DNA from: Parvibaculum sp002684405
GTDB taxonomy: Bacteria > Pseudomonadota > Alphaproteobacteria > Parvibaculales > Parvibaculaceae
Assembly: GCA_965140395.1 (NCBI GenBank)
Contig: OZ223206.1
Coordinates: 744,001 to 808,000 of the forward strand
DNA: 64,000 bases
Direction: 5' to 3'
Shown here: positions 1 to 10,177 of the stretch, one piece after another
Position numbering within the stretch: position 1 is the first letter of the stretch
How the letters are laid out: every line of letters begins with the position of its first letter
Program-made: the position numbers and the translations under genes
The notes under the pieces: generated by a model
Seen by the model: the letters and a program-made list of their open reading frames with translations, nothing else
Told to the model about the DNA's origin: nothing
Databases searched by the model: none

Positions 1-81
1 ATTTTCGATGACTTTAATTCATCAAAGGCGATCCGCGGCTTACAGAACTTCATCCTCTCCAACCTGCAAGAGGGCACCTAA
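1..81 (+). CDS. C-terminal end of an unidentified protein (partial)
   Basis: The first 81 bases read as 26 codons and a TAA in one frame, with GC-rich third positions (ATC, CGC, TTC, CTG) like the real genes here. The visible end includes IRGLQNFILSNLQEGT. I do not recognise the family. The minus strand over the same bases could also begin a frame with an ATG at 57-55, so the strand is not certain. No gene is evident between 82 and 284. Confidence 0.35.
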   Translation: MFDDFNSSKAIRGLQNFILSNLQEGT

Positions 82-284
82 GAACCTTAAACTCTCTCCC
101 AGATCCTGTTTCGCTATCCAAGCACTTTACCCAAGATGAGGCCCAACATCCGGGTGCCGGTCGGCCGTGGATGCATATAGATGTTCCAGTCGCTCATCCA
201 GACCCAATCGGCAGCACGAGCTTCGGAGGATTGCGAAGTTCAAGCTCTCCGCATTTGCCGCCTCAGGTCGGTTGAATCGCGCGC

Positions 285-2102
285 CTAGTAAGAGAGTGTG
301 ATCGAGATCGCCCCTCTTGCGCCTCGTTCCGATGCGCCCGGCAGGCGGCGAAGCTGCCAGCCCATATCGAAGCGCATGGAGAGGTAGCGGTCGAGCACAT
401 AGCGCGCGCCGACGCCCGCCCCCTGAATGGCTGCCTGTTGGGAGGTGCCGGCAACCTCGTCGGGATCGACGAGCCAGGCATAATCCCAGAACGCGACGAG
501 CTGGGCCTGATCTTCGATACCGTTCACGGCCCGCCCCAGAAGACGGAAAGAGGGCGAGCGCAGTTCGTTCGACAGAAGGAGGCCTTCCGAGCGGTTCAGG
601 GCGCGGACTTCATAACCGCGCACGCTGTCCGTGCCGCCTGCGCCGAGCTTCTCGCTCGCCGGGAGATTGCCGTCGGCCACCTGCCCCTTCAGCCGGACGA
701 CCCAGCTTGCTCCTTTCGGCAGGCCCGTCACACGGGTGACGGTCGCGCTGTTGTAAACATAGTGGGCATCGGCGTCCGCCTGCCCCGCCGCGGCATAGGC
801 GCTGTCGGTATTGTCGCTGCTCATGCCGCCGGGGCTGAGGTACAGCGTGTTGTTGAAGCTCGTCTGCCCCCAATCGTCCGCCGCCGTCAGATCGTAGCCG
901 AGCAGGAACTGATCGACTTCCGTCCTGCTGGCAAATATCTGGACGCCCCCGAAGGCGAGGTCGTTATTGGACGACTTGTAGTCGAAGCCCGCCATGACGG
1001 ATTGGTTGGCCCAGTCCAGCGCGGGCAGATCGTGCCGGTAGCGCAGGCTTGCCTGCCAGCTCTCTCCCATCTGACCGAAAAAGGGGCCGATATCGGGTAC
1101 CTGCCGATCATAGGAGCCGAACACTTCCAGCGTGTCGAGCCAGGGCAACGGCACGGTATAGGTGAGCGCATGAGCCATGAAGCGGGGATAGTCCGGCAGG
1201 CCGGGGCCCCGATCGCGGCTTTTCAGGAGATCGCCACTGGTTGTGAACTGGTAGGACAGACGGTGGCCCGCCCAGAAAGCATTGCCCCAGTTAAAGCCCG
1301 CGCTCCAGCGGTCGCGCCCCGTGGTGCGCAGGCCCGTATTGTCGTAGCTGGCATAGACGCGGAGGGGGAAGCGGTCCTGCACCTGCAAGTCGATATCGGT
1401 CTCGCCCAGCGAGGCGCCGGGTTTCAGCACCGCGCTCACCTGCCGGAAGGGATTGGCGTTCAGCTGACTGAGGCCACGCTTCAGGCGGTCGACATCGATC
1501 GGCTTGCCCTGCTTCTGCGCCAGCCCGTCGCGATACTGGCTCGCACCGAACCACTTGTTGCCGCTGACACCGATCTTGCCGAGGTGGAACTCCATCACCA
1601 GAAGCTGCACCGTGCCCGAGGTCACATCCTGCGGCGGGAAGGTTACATCGACGAGGGGCTTGCCCTCATTCCGGAAGGTGGCGACGACGGCGCGGGAGAT
1701 GGCGGCGAGGTCACGCTGCCTGAGCGGCTGGCCGATGAAGGGCTGAAGCACCTTGTCGAGCGCGGCAGCATCACCTTCCGGCAGGGCCGAAGCGTCCACG
1801 CCCTTTGTCGGAACGCCAGCCTTAGCGACAGCGCCCGGCACGGTGCGTACGACAATGCCCTTAAGCTCGGGAAGGATAGCCTTGTCCGCTCCCGTTTCCG
1901 GCGCGGCCTCGGGCGGGGGCGGCAATTCAAGCCCGCCCCCCTCGCCTGCCGGCGGCTCCTGCGGGGCCACGCGCTCGAAATCCTGCGCGAAAGCGAGGGT
2001 CGGCGCGAGCGTCAGACCGAGCGTCAGCCCAAGGACAGCAGGCACAAGCCGGTTTGCGGCGCCCTTTCGCGGGTTCCGTGTTTCGTTGCGCAAGGCTGTC
2101 AC
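285..2102 (-). CDS. Two-partner secretion outer-membrane transporter (TpsB, FhaC/ShlB family)
   Basis: This 605-residue Omp85-superfamily protein should export the large adhesin encoded just upstream. After a hydrophobic signal peptide ending near LAFAQ comes a proline-rich linker, a POTRA-like region (about residues 100-260) and a 16-strand beta-barrel type region. The family hallmark VRGY is present in GTDSVRGYEVRAL, and the chain ends in an aromatic residue (ITLSY), as barrels do. I chose the GTG at 2102 because it overlaps the adhesin stop (GTGA), which predicts translational coupling. A TTG at 2093 preceded by GGGAG is an alternative start. Cognate secretion of the neighbouring TpsA is inferred from family knowledge and gene order. 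Confidence 0.9.
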   Translation of the reverse strand: MTALRNETRNPRKGAANRLVPAVLGLTLGLTLAPTLAFAQDFERVAPQEPPAGEGGGLELPPPPEAAPETGADKAILPELKGIVVRTVPGAVAKAGVPTKGVDASALPEGDAAALDKVLQPFIGQPLRQRDLAAISRAVVATFRNEGKPLVDVTFPPQDVTSGTVQLLVMEFHLGKIGVSGNKWFGASQYRDGLAQKQGKPIDVDRLKRGLSQLNANPFRQVSAVLKPGASLGETDIDLQVQDRFPLRVYASYDNTGLRTTGRDRWSAGFNWGNAFWAGHRLSYQFTTSGDLLKSRDRGPGLPDYPRFMAHALTYTVPLPWLDTLEVFGSYDRQVPDIGPFFGQMGESWQASLRYRHDLPALDWANQSVMAGFDYKSSNNDLAFGGVQIFASRTEVDQFLLGYDLTAADDWGQTSFNNTLYLSPGGMSSDNTDSAYAAAGQADADAHYVYNSATVTRVTGLPKGASWVVRLKGQVADGNLPASEKLGAGGTDSVRGYEVRALNRSEGLLLSNELRSPSFRLLGRAVNGIEDQAQLVAFWDYAWLVDPDEVAGTSQQAAIQGAGVGARYVLDRYLSMRFDMGWQLRRLPGASERGARGAISITLSY

Positions 2103-5100
2103 TCCCGATGCGAATTGACCGGCAAGATGCCGGCGTTGAGGTAGAGGTGCGGATAGCGCACACCGATTGTCGTCCTGCCGTTCAGACGGCCGGGCGTGCC
2201 GAGCAGCAGGTTCCACCGATCGTCGACGGCGTCATCGCCGTCCCCGTCCTGGATGGAAGCGGTCATGATATCTGCGGTATCGGCGAGGACAGGAAGACTT
2301 GTCCTCACAATGAGCGGCAGAGACCAAAAGCCGCCAACGCCGGCCCCCGGTCCGACCTCGCTTTCCGACAGGTTCCAGGTTGTGGCACCCGGGCGGGACT
2401 CGATGGAACGGATCGACTGGCCGGGCCCCCTATCGCGAACTGTCAGCGTGCCGTCCACATAGTGGATGTCGTAGTTGGAAAGCCCGCTACCCGTCGCGTT
2501 GCTCACGACAATCGCATAGCTGCCCACCAAGGCATTCGCATCTGTGCCGCTGCTTGCCAGCATAACGCCCGTTACCGTATCGCCGGACACGAGGCCATTT
2601 ACGCGATAGCCAGACAGGACGATGCTTTGGCCGGTATTCTTCTCTTCGTCATCCGCCGTAATAGTGAGCGTGGCCGGATTGACGGTCAGCGTTCCCGGCA
2701 CAAAGGTCAGCGCATAGTTGGAACCGAGCCCGAACGTGCCCTGCGCGATGCCATAGGCGCCGACATTCGACGAAGCCGTTGCCGAGGTCGTCAGCGCGCC
2801 CGATGGCGTATCGCCATTGGCGAGGCTTCCGCTCGTCACCTGCCAGGCGAGCGCCGGATTGGAGGCACCATAGACGCGGGCAAGATTGTCCGCCGTCACG
2901 GTAACGGCACGGGCTGTGACCGCCAGATTGGCACCGGTGAAATCGATCAGATAGTTGCCACCCGCCGAAAGCGTCCCCTTCGTGATGACATAGGAACCGA
3001 CATTCGATGTGACGTCCGCGGTGGTCGTCAGCGCACCGCTGAAGAGGCCGGCGCCATCGCCATTCACAAAGCCGCTATAGCCATAGGTGAGCGCAGGATT
3101 GCTGTCTCCATAGATACGGCTTTGCGTATCCGCCGTCACGGTGAGCGTGGCCGGATTGACGGTCAGTGTGCCCGGCACGAAGGTCAACGCATAGTTGGAG
3201 CCGAACCCGAACGTACCCTGCGTGATGCCATAGGTGCCGACATCCGACGAAGCCGCGGCCAACGTCGTGAGCCCACCCGAAGCTTTGTCGCCATTCACAA
3301 GGTTGCCGCTCGTCATCTGCCAGGTGAGGCCGGGATTAGACGCGCCGTAGAGGCGAGCAAGATTGTCCGCGGTCACCGTGATCGGACGGGCCTTGACTGT
3401 CAGCCCGTCGGTCAGCGTGTTGTAGTGAATGTCGTAATTCGAGGCCGAGCCGGTGCCGAAGACGGCGTTCGAGGAGGAAATGTCGTAGCTGCCGGCATTG
3501 GCCGTCGCGGCCGTTCCCGCGCTGGTCAGCGTGACGCTCGAAATGCTGTCAGACCCGACGAGCCCGCTGGTTGAGAAGCCAGTCAGGCTCAACGCATCGC
3601 CATAGGTCTTTGTGGCCGCGTCGGGCGTAATCGTCAGATTGACCGTAGCGACGCCAATGGTCAGCGTGCCTGCAACATAGCTGATGTCATAGTTGCCGGA
3701 GGAGAGGCCCGAGGCCGTGATCGCATAGGTCCCGGCGTTGACTGCGCCTTGCGAGGTGCCGCCATAGCCGACCGTGCCGGACAGCACCGAAGCGCCCTCA
3801 CCGCTGACGAAACCCGCATAGGTCACGCCGTTGCCACCGGAATAGGCGTTGCCGTCATAGGTCTTGCTGTCGTTCCTGGCCGTCACCGTCAGCGAGGCCT
3901 TGCCCACCGTCAGCGCGCCTGCGACATAGCTGATGTCGTAATTGCCGGAGGTGAGGCCGGAGGCGGTGATCGTGTAGCTGCCGGCATTCACCGTGCCCTG
4001 CGAGGTGCCGCCATAGCCGACCGTGCCAGACAGTGCCGAAGCGCCATCGCCATTGACGAAGCCCGCATAGCTCACGCCGTTGCCTCCGGAATAGGCGTTG
4101 CCGTCATAGGTCTTGCTGTCGTTCTTGGCCGTCACAGTGAGCGAGGCCTTGTTCACCGTCAGCCCGCCGGTACGCGTGTTGTAGTGGATATCGTAGTTCG
4201 CGGCCGAACCGGTGCCGAAGACGGCGTTCGAGGATGAAATGTCATAGCTGCCGACATTCGCCGCCGCCGCCGCGCCTGCGCTGGTCAGCGTGACGCCCGA
4301 AATACTGTCCGACCCGACGAGCCCGGTTGTCGAAAAAGCGGCCAGGCTCAGCGCATCGCCATAGGTCTTGCTCACGGCGTCGGCTGTCACCGTCAGCGAG
4401 GCCTTGCCCACCGTCAGCGAGCCGGACATGAAGCTTATGTCGTAACCGAGCTGTGACGAATAAAGTCCGTCAAGCGAGAGGTCAGAGCCGGAATAACTGC
4501 CCGCATTCGCGCTGGAGGCGGTGTATTGGGCCGTCCCCAGAACGAGCGAAGAATCATATCCGGAAGGATTGTAGGCAAGCGTCCCGACATCCGCGCTCAC
4601 TGCGCTGCCGTCATATGTCTTCGTGCCGGCGCCGCCGGTCACGGTGAGGCCAGTCATGAAGTAACGAATGAGGGGGGCCGTCTGCCCTTCATAGATACGC
4701 CAGATCGAGCTCGTGCCACCCTGGTCATCGATGTTCCAACCGACATCGGTGAAAGTCGAAAGCGTCTTCAGGCCAGCGGTATCCACGCCGATCGCACCGG
4801 CCACCGCGGTGCCAGTGACACCGTTCGAGTGACCGGTGGTTTCCGTATTCCAGAAGCTCCCCGTCACCGAGCCGGACGCATTCGGCAAGAGGTAATTTGA
4901 ACCAATCAGCCCGGCAACCGCCGAGCTGCCGCTCACAGCACCGGTGGCGTAGCTGTTGGCGACCGTATTGCCATAGGTGTTGCCCAGATAATTGTTGCCG
5001 ATGAGCCCGCCGACAGCGCTGCCGCCGGTTACCGACCCTGTCGCATAGGTGGTGGAAATCACGGCTTGCGTATTGAGGCCGACAAGGCCGCCAAGATTGG

Positions 5101-8100
5101 CGCTGCCCGACACCGCGCCCGTGGCAAAGGCCGTCGTAATTGCAGCCCCATTGGCATTGATCCCCACGAGACCGCCAACATTCGAGACACCGGATACATC
5201 ACCCGTCGCATAGCTGCGCGTGACGGTGCCAACATTGACGCCGGCAAGACCACCGACACTGCCGCCAGTCAAGACCTCGACCTTGCCGGTCGCATAGGAA
5301 TCCACAACCGCCGCAGACGCGCCAGAGTTGATACCGACAAAGCCGCCCGTGTTATTACCGGACCCGGTCACCGTTCCGCTTGCATGCGACTGGAGGATCG
5401 TGCCGGTATTTGCGCCCGCGACGCCGCCGGCCATCGCGTAAAGCGATCCATTGTTATAGATATCGCTGCCCGTAGCCGTGACATCGACGTCAGCAGCCGA
5501 ATAGCTGATCGTGCCGCTCGCATTGTTACCCACGAGACCGCCGACATAGGCTTCACCGCCGACCTGGCCGCTCGTCGACACATTGGCGAGGAGGCTCGTG
5601 TTTCCGGTGAAAGAGCCAATGATCCCGCCAACATATTTTTGACCGGTGATGTCGATACCATCGAGCGTGACATCCTTGAGCATGACATTGCTGCCCGTAT
5701 ACCCGAAGAGGCCGACATAATCCGTCGCCGCCCGATCGATGGTCAGACCCGTGATCGTATGGTTCTGGCCGTCGAAACTTCCGGTAAAGGGGTTGCTGTC
5801 GTCACCGATGGGATCGAAGCCCGCACCACTATGCCATGTGGCCGTGCCCGATGCATCGATGTCGTTTGCGAGCACGAAGGACTTGCCAAGCAGACTCTGC
5901 GACGCCATGCCCTGCAGGCCGTAGACGTCGGCGATCTGGTAGGGCGTACCGGCGACGCCGTTCCCGCCGAGCGCGCGCACGAAGGTGGCGCCGCTGCTCA
6001 GACGGAAATCGGTGGCGCTGAACGACGGCAGGCTGGTGGCAATCTGCTCCCAGTTCGTGTCGGTGACGAACCTGTCGACATTGATGCCGCCGGTGGCGGT
6101 CGAGCTGATGCCCGTCGCCGGTCCCGTCCGTTCGATGTCGAGCGTGCCGTTTGCCGCTGTGACCGAGCCGTTGATCTTGATCGACGTGTTGCTGGTGTTG
6201 GCATAGAGGTTCAGGGTGTTGCCGTTGCTCCAGGCGATGTCCCCATTCACGGTCAGGTCGCCGCCAACGGCCCACAAGGTCATCAGGCTCTTGCCGACCG
6301 AGAACGTACCGCCGGTGGAAGCGGTCAGGCCGCCCCCGGCATACATGTTCTGATCGAGCGAGAAGTCCGAGCCGGCGTCCAGATCGATATCGAGGCTCTT
6401 GCCGCTGCCGTCCGATCTCAGCACGGAACCCGGAATGTTGTTGATGAAATTCAGGTCAGCATCGCTGTAGGAGCCCAGCGTCGTGTCCAGAGCGGTCGAA
6501 ACGCTGCTCAGCGAGGGAGCGTCGGTTCTGATCCCGAAGGTGTTGCCCCGGATGTCCACACTGGAGATCCCCGTGGCGGTCAGCCTATCGGAATAGGTGG
6601 CAGCCTGGATGCTTTCCCCATCGAGATAGGCGAGCACACCATTGGTATCCAGCGAGCCTGCCGCAGATACAATGTAGTAGTAGCCGTTGGCCCCGGTCGT
6701 TGCGGCGCCGAACAGTGAACCGCCGGACAGCGCGCTGACATTGATGCCGGCAAGTGTCGTACTGCCGCTCTGGTTATAGGCAAAGCCTGAGACGGCTTCC
6801 GCGCCGCTCGGATATTGCCAATTGAAATAGGGATAGAGACCGGCGCCGGTGCCCCAGGTCGCCGACGAAAGGGCGGTCGGCAGCGAGCCCTGAAGCTGAG
6901 CCGTGGTCATGCCCGTGCCATAGCCGCCGGTCGTCCCCGAGGTCTCCGTGTTCCAGTATCCCGCGGTGATCGTTCCGACATTGTAGGGCGTCAGACCACC
7001 ATTGGTGCCGCTGCCGGTGACCAGACCGGTGGCATAAACATTGGTCAGGGTAGCGCGATTGCCGCCGGCAAAGCCGCCTGCAAAGTTGGCGGCGCTAACC
7101 GCTCCTGTGGCATAGGAATCCGAAATCGTCCCGTCATTCACGCCCACGAGGCCACCGGCGGAGGAGGCCGTGCTGGTCACCGGCCCGCCGGCATAGGACA
7201 GCGAAATGGTGCCGCTATTCTGCCCGACCAGACCGCCCGCGAAATTGCCGTTGGCGGAGATCGCGGCGGTCGAATAGGCGCGCGTCACGCTGCCCGAGGC
7301 ATTGATAACGCCGACCAGTGCGCCGCTCTCCCCGCTACCGGTGATGCTGCCGCCGACGAGGCCGATATCGGACACGGAGCCGGTCAAATAACTGAACAGA
7401 CCGACGTTGCCTGTTGAGCCGCGATTGATGGTCAGGTCGGCAATCGTGTGGCTTTGGCCGTCGAAACTGCCCAAGAAGGTTCCGACCGGATCAAAGCCCG
7501 AACTTCCCCAGACATCACCATAATAGCCGCCACTATTGGCGGTGAAGGCACCCGTCATGTCGAGGTTGGTGCCGAGCTTGTAGTCCGCGCCCAGGTCCTG
7601 CGACATCAGTTGCAGGGCGTGAGGGGTGAAGATCGTCGTGGCGTATTCGTTTCGCAGCATCGGCCGCGTTTCGCCCGCAAGCATCACCCAGGTATCGGTG
7701 AAATCGAAACCTGAATAAGTCGATTGCGTGAAAGCGTTCGCATTGTCGATGCCGGTGCCGGCGAAGCTGGTGCCCTGCCCTGTTGAATCGACATCCCAAT
7801 AGGCGTTGTTGGCCGTCACCCCTCCGGCAAAGGAGGCACCGCCGACCAGCCCCCCGACATTGGTCGTGCCCGTCACATTGCCGCTGGCATAGACGTTGGT
7901 CAGCGTGCCGCCCTGGTAGGTGCCGCCGACCAGACCGCCGACATAGTCGGTGGTGCCGGTGACCGCACCCGTCGCGTAGGAATTGGTGATGCTGCCAGCC
8001 CGCAGGCGCCCGACCAGGCCGCCGACCTCGCCGAAGCCGGTGACCGTCGCAGCCGATGAGGAATTTGAAATGGGCGCCTGGTCGGTCCAGCCGACAAGAC

Positions 8101-9937
8101 CGCCAACCTGCCCGCCGCCGCCGAGGGAGGTGACGCTGCCAGTGACATGGACATTGCTCACGCCGCTGCCCCCGTTGATCCGATAGGCCAGGGCACCGAC
8201 GCTCCCGCCGCTCACGATCGAGACGTTTGACAGCGTGAAGTCCCGGACCCCACCGCTGATCGAGGAGAACATACCGACCGCGGCATCGCTCGAACGATCG
8301 ATCGTCAGCCCGTCGATCGCGTGGTTGAGCCCGGCGAGGACACCGGAAAAGCCATTGATCGGGGCAAAGCCCTCACCGCTGTTCCATGAAGCGGTTCCGC
8401 CCGCGTCGATATTGTCGGCAAGAGCGTAATAGCCGCTGCCATTGATCGCTTGCAGGTCATTGGCATTGTGAATGAGCGTATAGGTATTGCCGCCCATGCT
8501 GAGGCAGGCGCCCGCGCCCGACAGCGTTACCGTGCCGCCGTCGGCGAAGCTGTAATTGCCGCCATAGGTGAGGACCAGCGCCGCGCCGGCGCCGCTCGCC
8601 GCGATACCGTCATTGATCTCGATATTGCGCACCGCATTGAGCGTGAGCGTTGTGTTCGCGCTCCATGTGACGGCATCGTTGACGAAGATATCGCCATTGC
8701 CTGAGGTCGCGCCGTCATTGCTGGAAATGGCGACATTGCCGCCGGCGAGATTCGTCGACAGCGTGGCGCCCGTAATGTCGCCGCCCGACGCGGCGATGGT
8801 GAAGTCGTTGGGATCGAGAAGCCAGGTGCCGGATTGCCCGCCCTCGGCCAGCGTGGAGACACGAGCGCTGTCGGCGACATTCAGATGTTCGCCCGACGTT
8901 TCGACCTCGCCGCCCTTCGCGCCCGCTCCGCCTTCCGCCTTGATCGAGCCGGAGAAATCCGTCGTGCCCGTTGCGATGACGGACACGTCGCCGCCGTCCC
9001 GGCCCGGTTTGACCGCCGAGGTATCGATGCCGCCCGACACGTCGATATTGGCGCCGCGCACCGATACCGTGCCGCCCGAGCCATCCGCATTGGTGGCGGC
9101 GAGCTTGCCGGCCACCGAGATATCCCCACCGGCGGTGAGCAGGATGCGCCCATCTTTCGTTGCGCTTCCTGTGGCGCGGATCACGCCCTCAGTATTGCCC
9201 GCCAACGCATAGACATTGCCGCCGGCGGCGGCGAGTTCGGCCTGCGCCGCCGTGACCGCGCCGTCATTCGTGACGTTGCCGTCACCCGCGCTGCCCTGAA
9301 TGTAGATTCGCCTGTCGCCCCCCACCGGCTGCAAAATGACATCATTGCCCGCAGCCATGGCAGCCGTACCCTCTGGCGCATCGATACTGCCGCTATTCCA
9401 TACGTTGCGCCCGATGAGCACCGCGTCACCGCCTTCCGCGCGGATGGTGCCCTGATTAACGACATCGCCCGAAGACGTTCCGGAGAACCGGCCGGCGCCG
9501 CCGTTCAGGAAATCCTCATTGGAGATATCGCGCGTGGAGCCGACGAAGGAACCACCGGTGATGACCTGACCGCCGGGACCGACAACGATGCCGTTGCGGT
9601 TGATGAGATAGGCGGACCCCGTGGCGCTGAACAACCCATCGATGCGCGACAGGTCCGAACCGGTTACGCGATTGAGGGTTGCCCCGGAGCCATTATCGAT
9701 GGCAACGCTGCGCCCTGAACCGATCGAAAAGGAATTCCAGTCGATAATGCCGGTGTTGCTCGACTGACTGACCGCAAGTGCGCTACCGTCCCCCGCAATC
9801 GAACCGGAGCCGGCCGTGAAATGACCGCCCGTGGGCAACGCATCGGCTGCATACGCCGCCGACGCGGCGCCTTGCGCCAGCACCGCTCCCAACAGCACCG
9901 CACGGCAACGCCTGCACCGGAAAAAATACCCACCCAT
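2099..9937 (-). CDS. Giant filamentous-hemagglutinin-type adhesin (TpsA) with GLUG and MBG repeats
   Basis: A 2612-residue predicted surface protein. The ATG at 9937 gives a signal peptide (basic start, then AVLLGAVLAQGAASAAYAA). Residues about 35-270 form the TPS/hemagglutination-activity domain, with IDWNSFSIG, LNRVTG and LINRNGIVVGPGG. Two blocks (about 515-1030 and 1380-1750) hold GLUG repeats of the VGGLVG...SYATG type. Residues about 1760-2495 hold roughly nine MBG/YDG repeats starting with KTYDG, KTYGD or YGASNP. The C-terminus has no autotransporter barrel, consistent with export by the downstream TpsB. The role as adhesin or biofilm factor is inferred from the family. A longer TTG start at 9976 is possible but would put extra residues before the signal peptide. 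Confidence 0.9.
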   Translation of the reverse strand: MGGYFFRCRRCRAVLLGAVLAQGAASAAYAADALPTGGHFTAGSGSIAGDGSALAVSQSSNTGIIDWNSFSIGSGRSVAIDNGSGATLNRVTGSDLSRIDGLFSATGSAYLINRNGIVVGPGGQVITGGSFVGSTRDISNEDFLNGGAGRFSGTSSGDVVNQGTIRAEGGDAVLIGRNVWNSGSIDAPEGTAAMAAGNDVILQPVGGDRRIYIQGSAGDGNVTNDGAVTAAQAELAAAGGNVYALAGNTEGVIRATGSATKDGRILLTAGGDISVAGKLAATNADGSGGTVSVRGANIDVSGGIDTSAVKPGRDGGDVSVIATGTTDFSGSIKAEGGAGAKGGEVETSGEHLNVADSARVSTLAEGGQSGTWLLDPNDFTIAASGGDITGATLSTNLAGGNVAISSNDGATSGNGDIFVNDAVTWSANTTLTLNAVRNIEINDGIAASGAGAALVLTYGGNYSFADGGTVTLSGAGACLSMGGNTYTLIHNANDLQAINGSGYYALADNIDAGGTASWNSGEGFAPINGFSGVLAGLNHAIDGLTIDRSSDAAVGMFSSISGGVRDFTLSNVSIVSGGSVGALAYRINGGSGVSNVHVTGSVTSLGGGGQVGGLVGWTDQAPISNSSSAATVTGFGEVGGLVGRLRAGSITNSYATGAVTGTTDYVGGLVGGTYQGGTLTNVYASGNVTGTTNVGGLVGGASFAGGVTANNAYWDVDSTGQGTSFAGTGIDNANAFTQSTYSGFDFTDTWVMLAGETRPMLRNEYATTIFTPHALQLMSQDLGADYKLGTNLDMTGAFTANSGGYYGDVWGSSGFDPVGTFLGSFDGQSHTIADLTINRGSTGNVGLFSYLTGSVSDIGLVGGSITGSGESGALVGVINASGSVTRAYSTAAISANGNFAGGLVGQNSGTISLSYAGGPVTSTASSAGGLVGVNDGTISDSYATGAVSAANFAGGFAGGNRATLTNVYATGLVTGSGTNGGLTPYNVGTITAGYWNTETSGTTGGYGTGMTTAQLQGSLPTALSSATWGTGAGLYPYFNWQYPSGAEAVSGFAYNQSGSTTLAGINVSALSGGSLFGAATTGANGYYYIVSAAGSLDTNGVLAYLDGESIQAATYSDRLTATGISSVDIRGNTFGIRTDAPSLSSVSTALDTTLGSYSDADLNFINNIPGSVLRSDGSGKSLDIDLDAGSDFSLDQNMYAGGGLTASTGGTFSVGKSLMTLWAVGGDLTVNGDIAWSNGNTLNLYANTSNTSIKINGSVTAANGTLDIERTGPATGISSTATGGINVDRFVTDTNWEQIATSLPSFSATDFRLSSGATFVRALGGNGVAGTPYQIADVYGLQGMASQSLLGKSFVLANDIDASGTATWHSGAGFDPIGDDSNPFTGSFDGQNHTITGLTIDRAATDYVGLFGYTGSNVMLKDVTLDGIDITGQKYVGGIIGSFTGNTSLLANVSTSGQVGGEAYVGGLVGNNASGTISYSAADVDVTATGSDIYNNGSLYAMAGGVAGANTGTILQSHASGTVTGSGNNTGGFVGINSGASAAVVDSYATGKVEVLTGGSVGGLAGVNVGTVTRSYATGDVSGVSNVGGLVGINANGAAITTAFATGAVSGSANLGGLVGLNTQAVISTTYATGSVTGGSAVGGLIGNNYLGNTYGNTVANSYATGAVSGSSAVAGLIGSNYLLPNASGSVTGSFWNTETTGHSNGVTGTAVAGAIGVDTAGLKTLSTFTDVGWNIDDQGGTSSIWRIYEGQTAPLIRYFMTGLTVTGGAGTKTYDGSAVSADVGTLAYNPSGYDSSLVLGTAQYTASSANAGSYSGSDLSLDGLYSSQLGYDISFMSGSLTVGKASLTVTADAVSKTYGDALSLAAFSTTGLVGSDSISGVTLTSAGAAAAANVGSYDISSSNAVFGTGSAANYDIHYNTRTGGLTVNKASLTVTAKNDSKTYDGNAYSGGNGVSYAGFVNGDGASALSGTVGYGGTSQGTVNAGSYTITASGLTSGNYDISYVAGALTVGKASLTVTARNDSKTYDGNAYSGGNGVTYAGFVSGEGASVLSGTVGYGGTSQGAVNAGTYAITASGLSSGNYDISYVAGTLTIGVATVNLTITPDAATKTYGDALSLTGFSTSGLVGSDSISSVTLTSAGTAATANAGSYDISSSNAVFGTGSASNYDIHYNTLTDGLTVKARPITVTADNLARLYGASNPGLTWQMTSGNLVNGDKASGGLTTLAAASSDVGTYGITQGTFGFGSNYALTFVPGTLTVNPATLTVTADTQSRIYGDSNPALTYGYSGFVNGDGAGLFSGALTTTADVTSNVGSYVITKGTLSAGGNYLIDFTGANLAVTARAVTVTADNLARVYGASNPALAWQVTSGSLANGDTPSGALTTSATASSNVGAYGIAQGTFGLGSNYALTFVPGTLTVNPATLTITADDEEKNTGQSIVLSGYRVNGLVSGDTVTGVMLASSGTDANALVGSYAIVVSNATGSGLSNYDIHYVDGTLTVRDRGPGQSIRSIESRPGATTWNLSESEVGPGAGVGGFWSLPLIVRTSLPVLADTADIMTASIQDGDGDDAVDDRWNLLLGTPGRLNGRTTIGVRYPHLYLNAGILPVNSHRE
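3661..4158 (-). repeat. Tandem 249-bp repeat inside the adhesin gene
   Basis: Two head-to-tail units of 249 bp (83 codons), 3661-3909 and 3910-4158, encode nearly identical MBG repeats that begin KTYDGNAYSGGNGV and end GNYDISYVAG. A second, dispersed pair of similar units (about 2655-2895 and 3130-3373) encodes the YGASNP-type repeats. Such near-identical in-frame repeats are typical of adhesin stalks that change length by recombination. Confidence 0.8.
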
Positions 9938-10104
9938 GTTCCTGGCCCTTGCACCCCTTAAATACTTCGTGAACAAAAAGCAGAAGTTCAGTAAAGGAAC
10001 CAGAGGAGCTGGTTGCGTGATCAGGACTGCAGATTGGAAATAACGAGCGGAATCAACAACATGCCGTCACCACCCAGGCACTATTTTATTTCCGAATATG
10101 AAGT

Positions 10105-10119
10105 ATTCGATCCGGGAAT
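10105..10119. promoter_or_regulatory. Possible LysR-type operator between the adhesin operon and the regulator
   Basis: The intergenic region 9938-10177 separates the divergent adhesin and lysR-type genes. It contains ATTC-N7-GAAT at 10105-10119, an inverted repeat matching the T-N11-A consensus of LysR-type regulators, about 60 bp before the regulator start. LysR regulators often bind between themselves and a divergent target. That this one controls the adhesin is inference. Confidence 0.35.
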
Positions 10120-10177
10120 TTTGTGGTGTCTTCCCGGCGAGCGAAGGCCAAAAAGGCGTCAGGCATAAGGTGCCGAA

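Noticed and set aside
438..2144. Long plus-strand open frame opposite tpsB
   Set aside because: It is a shadow of the GC-rich antisense gene: low-complexity Arg/Ala/Gly composition, no ribosome site and no recognisable motif. The minus frame has the full TpsB signature.
8900..9718. 294-codon plus-strand frame inside the adhesin gene
   Set aside because: It is antisense to the conserved TPS secretion domain and has no start signal or family resemblance.
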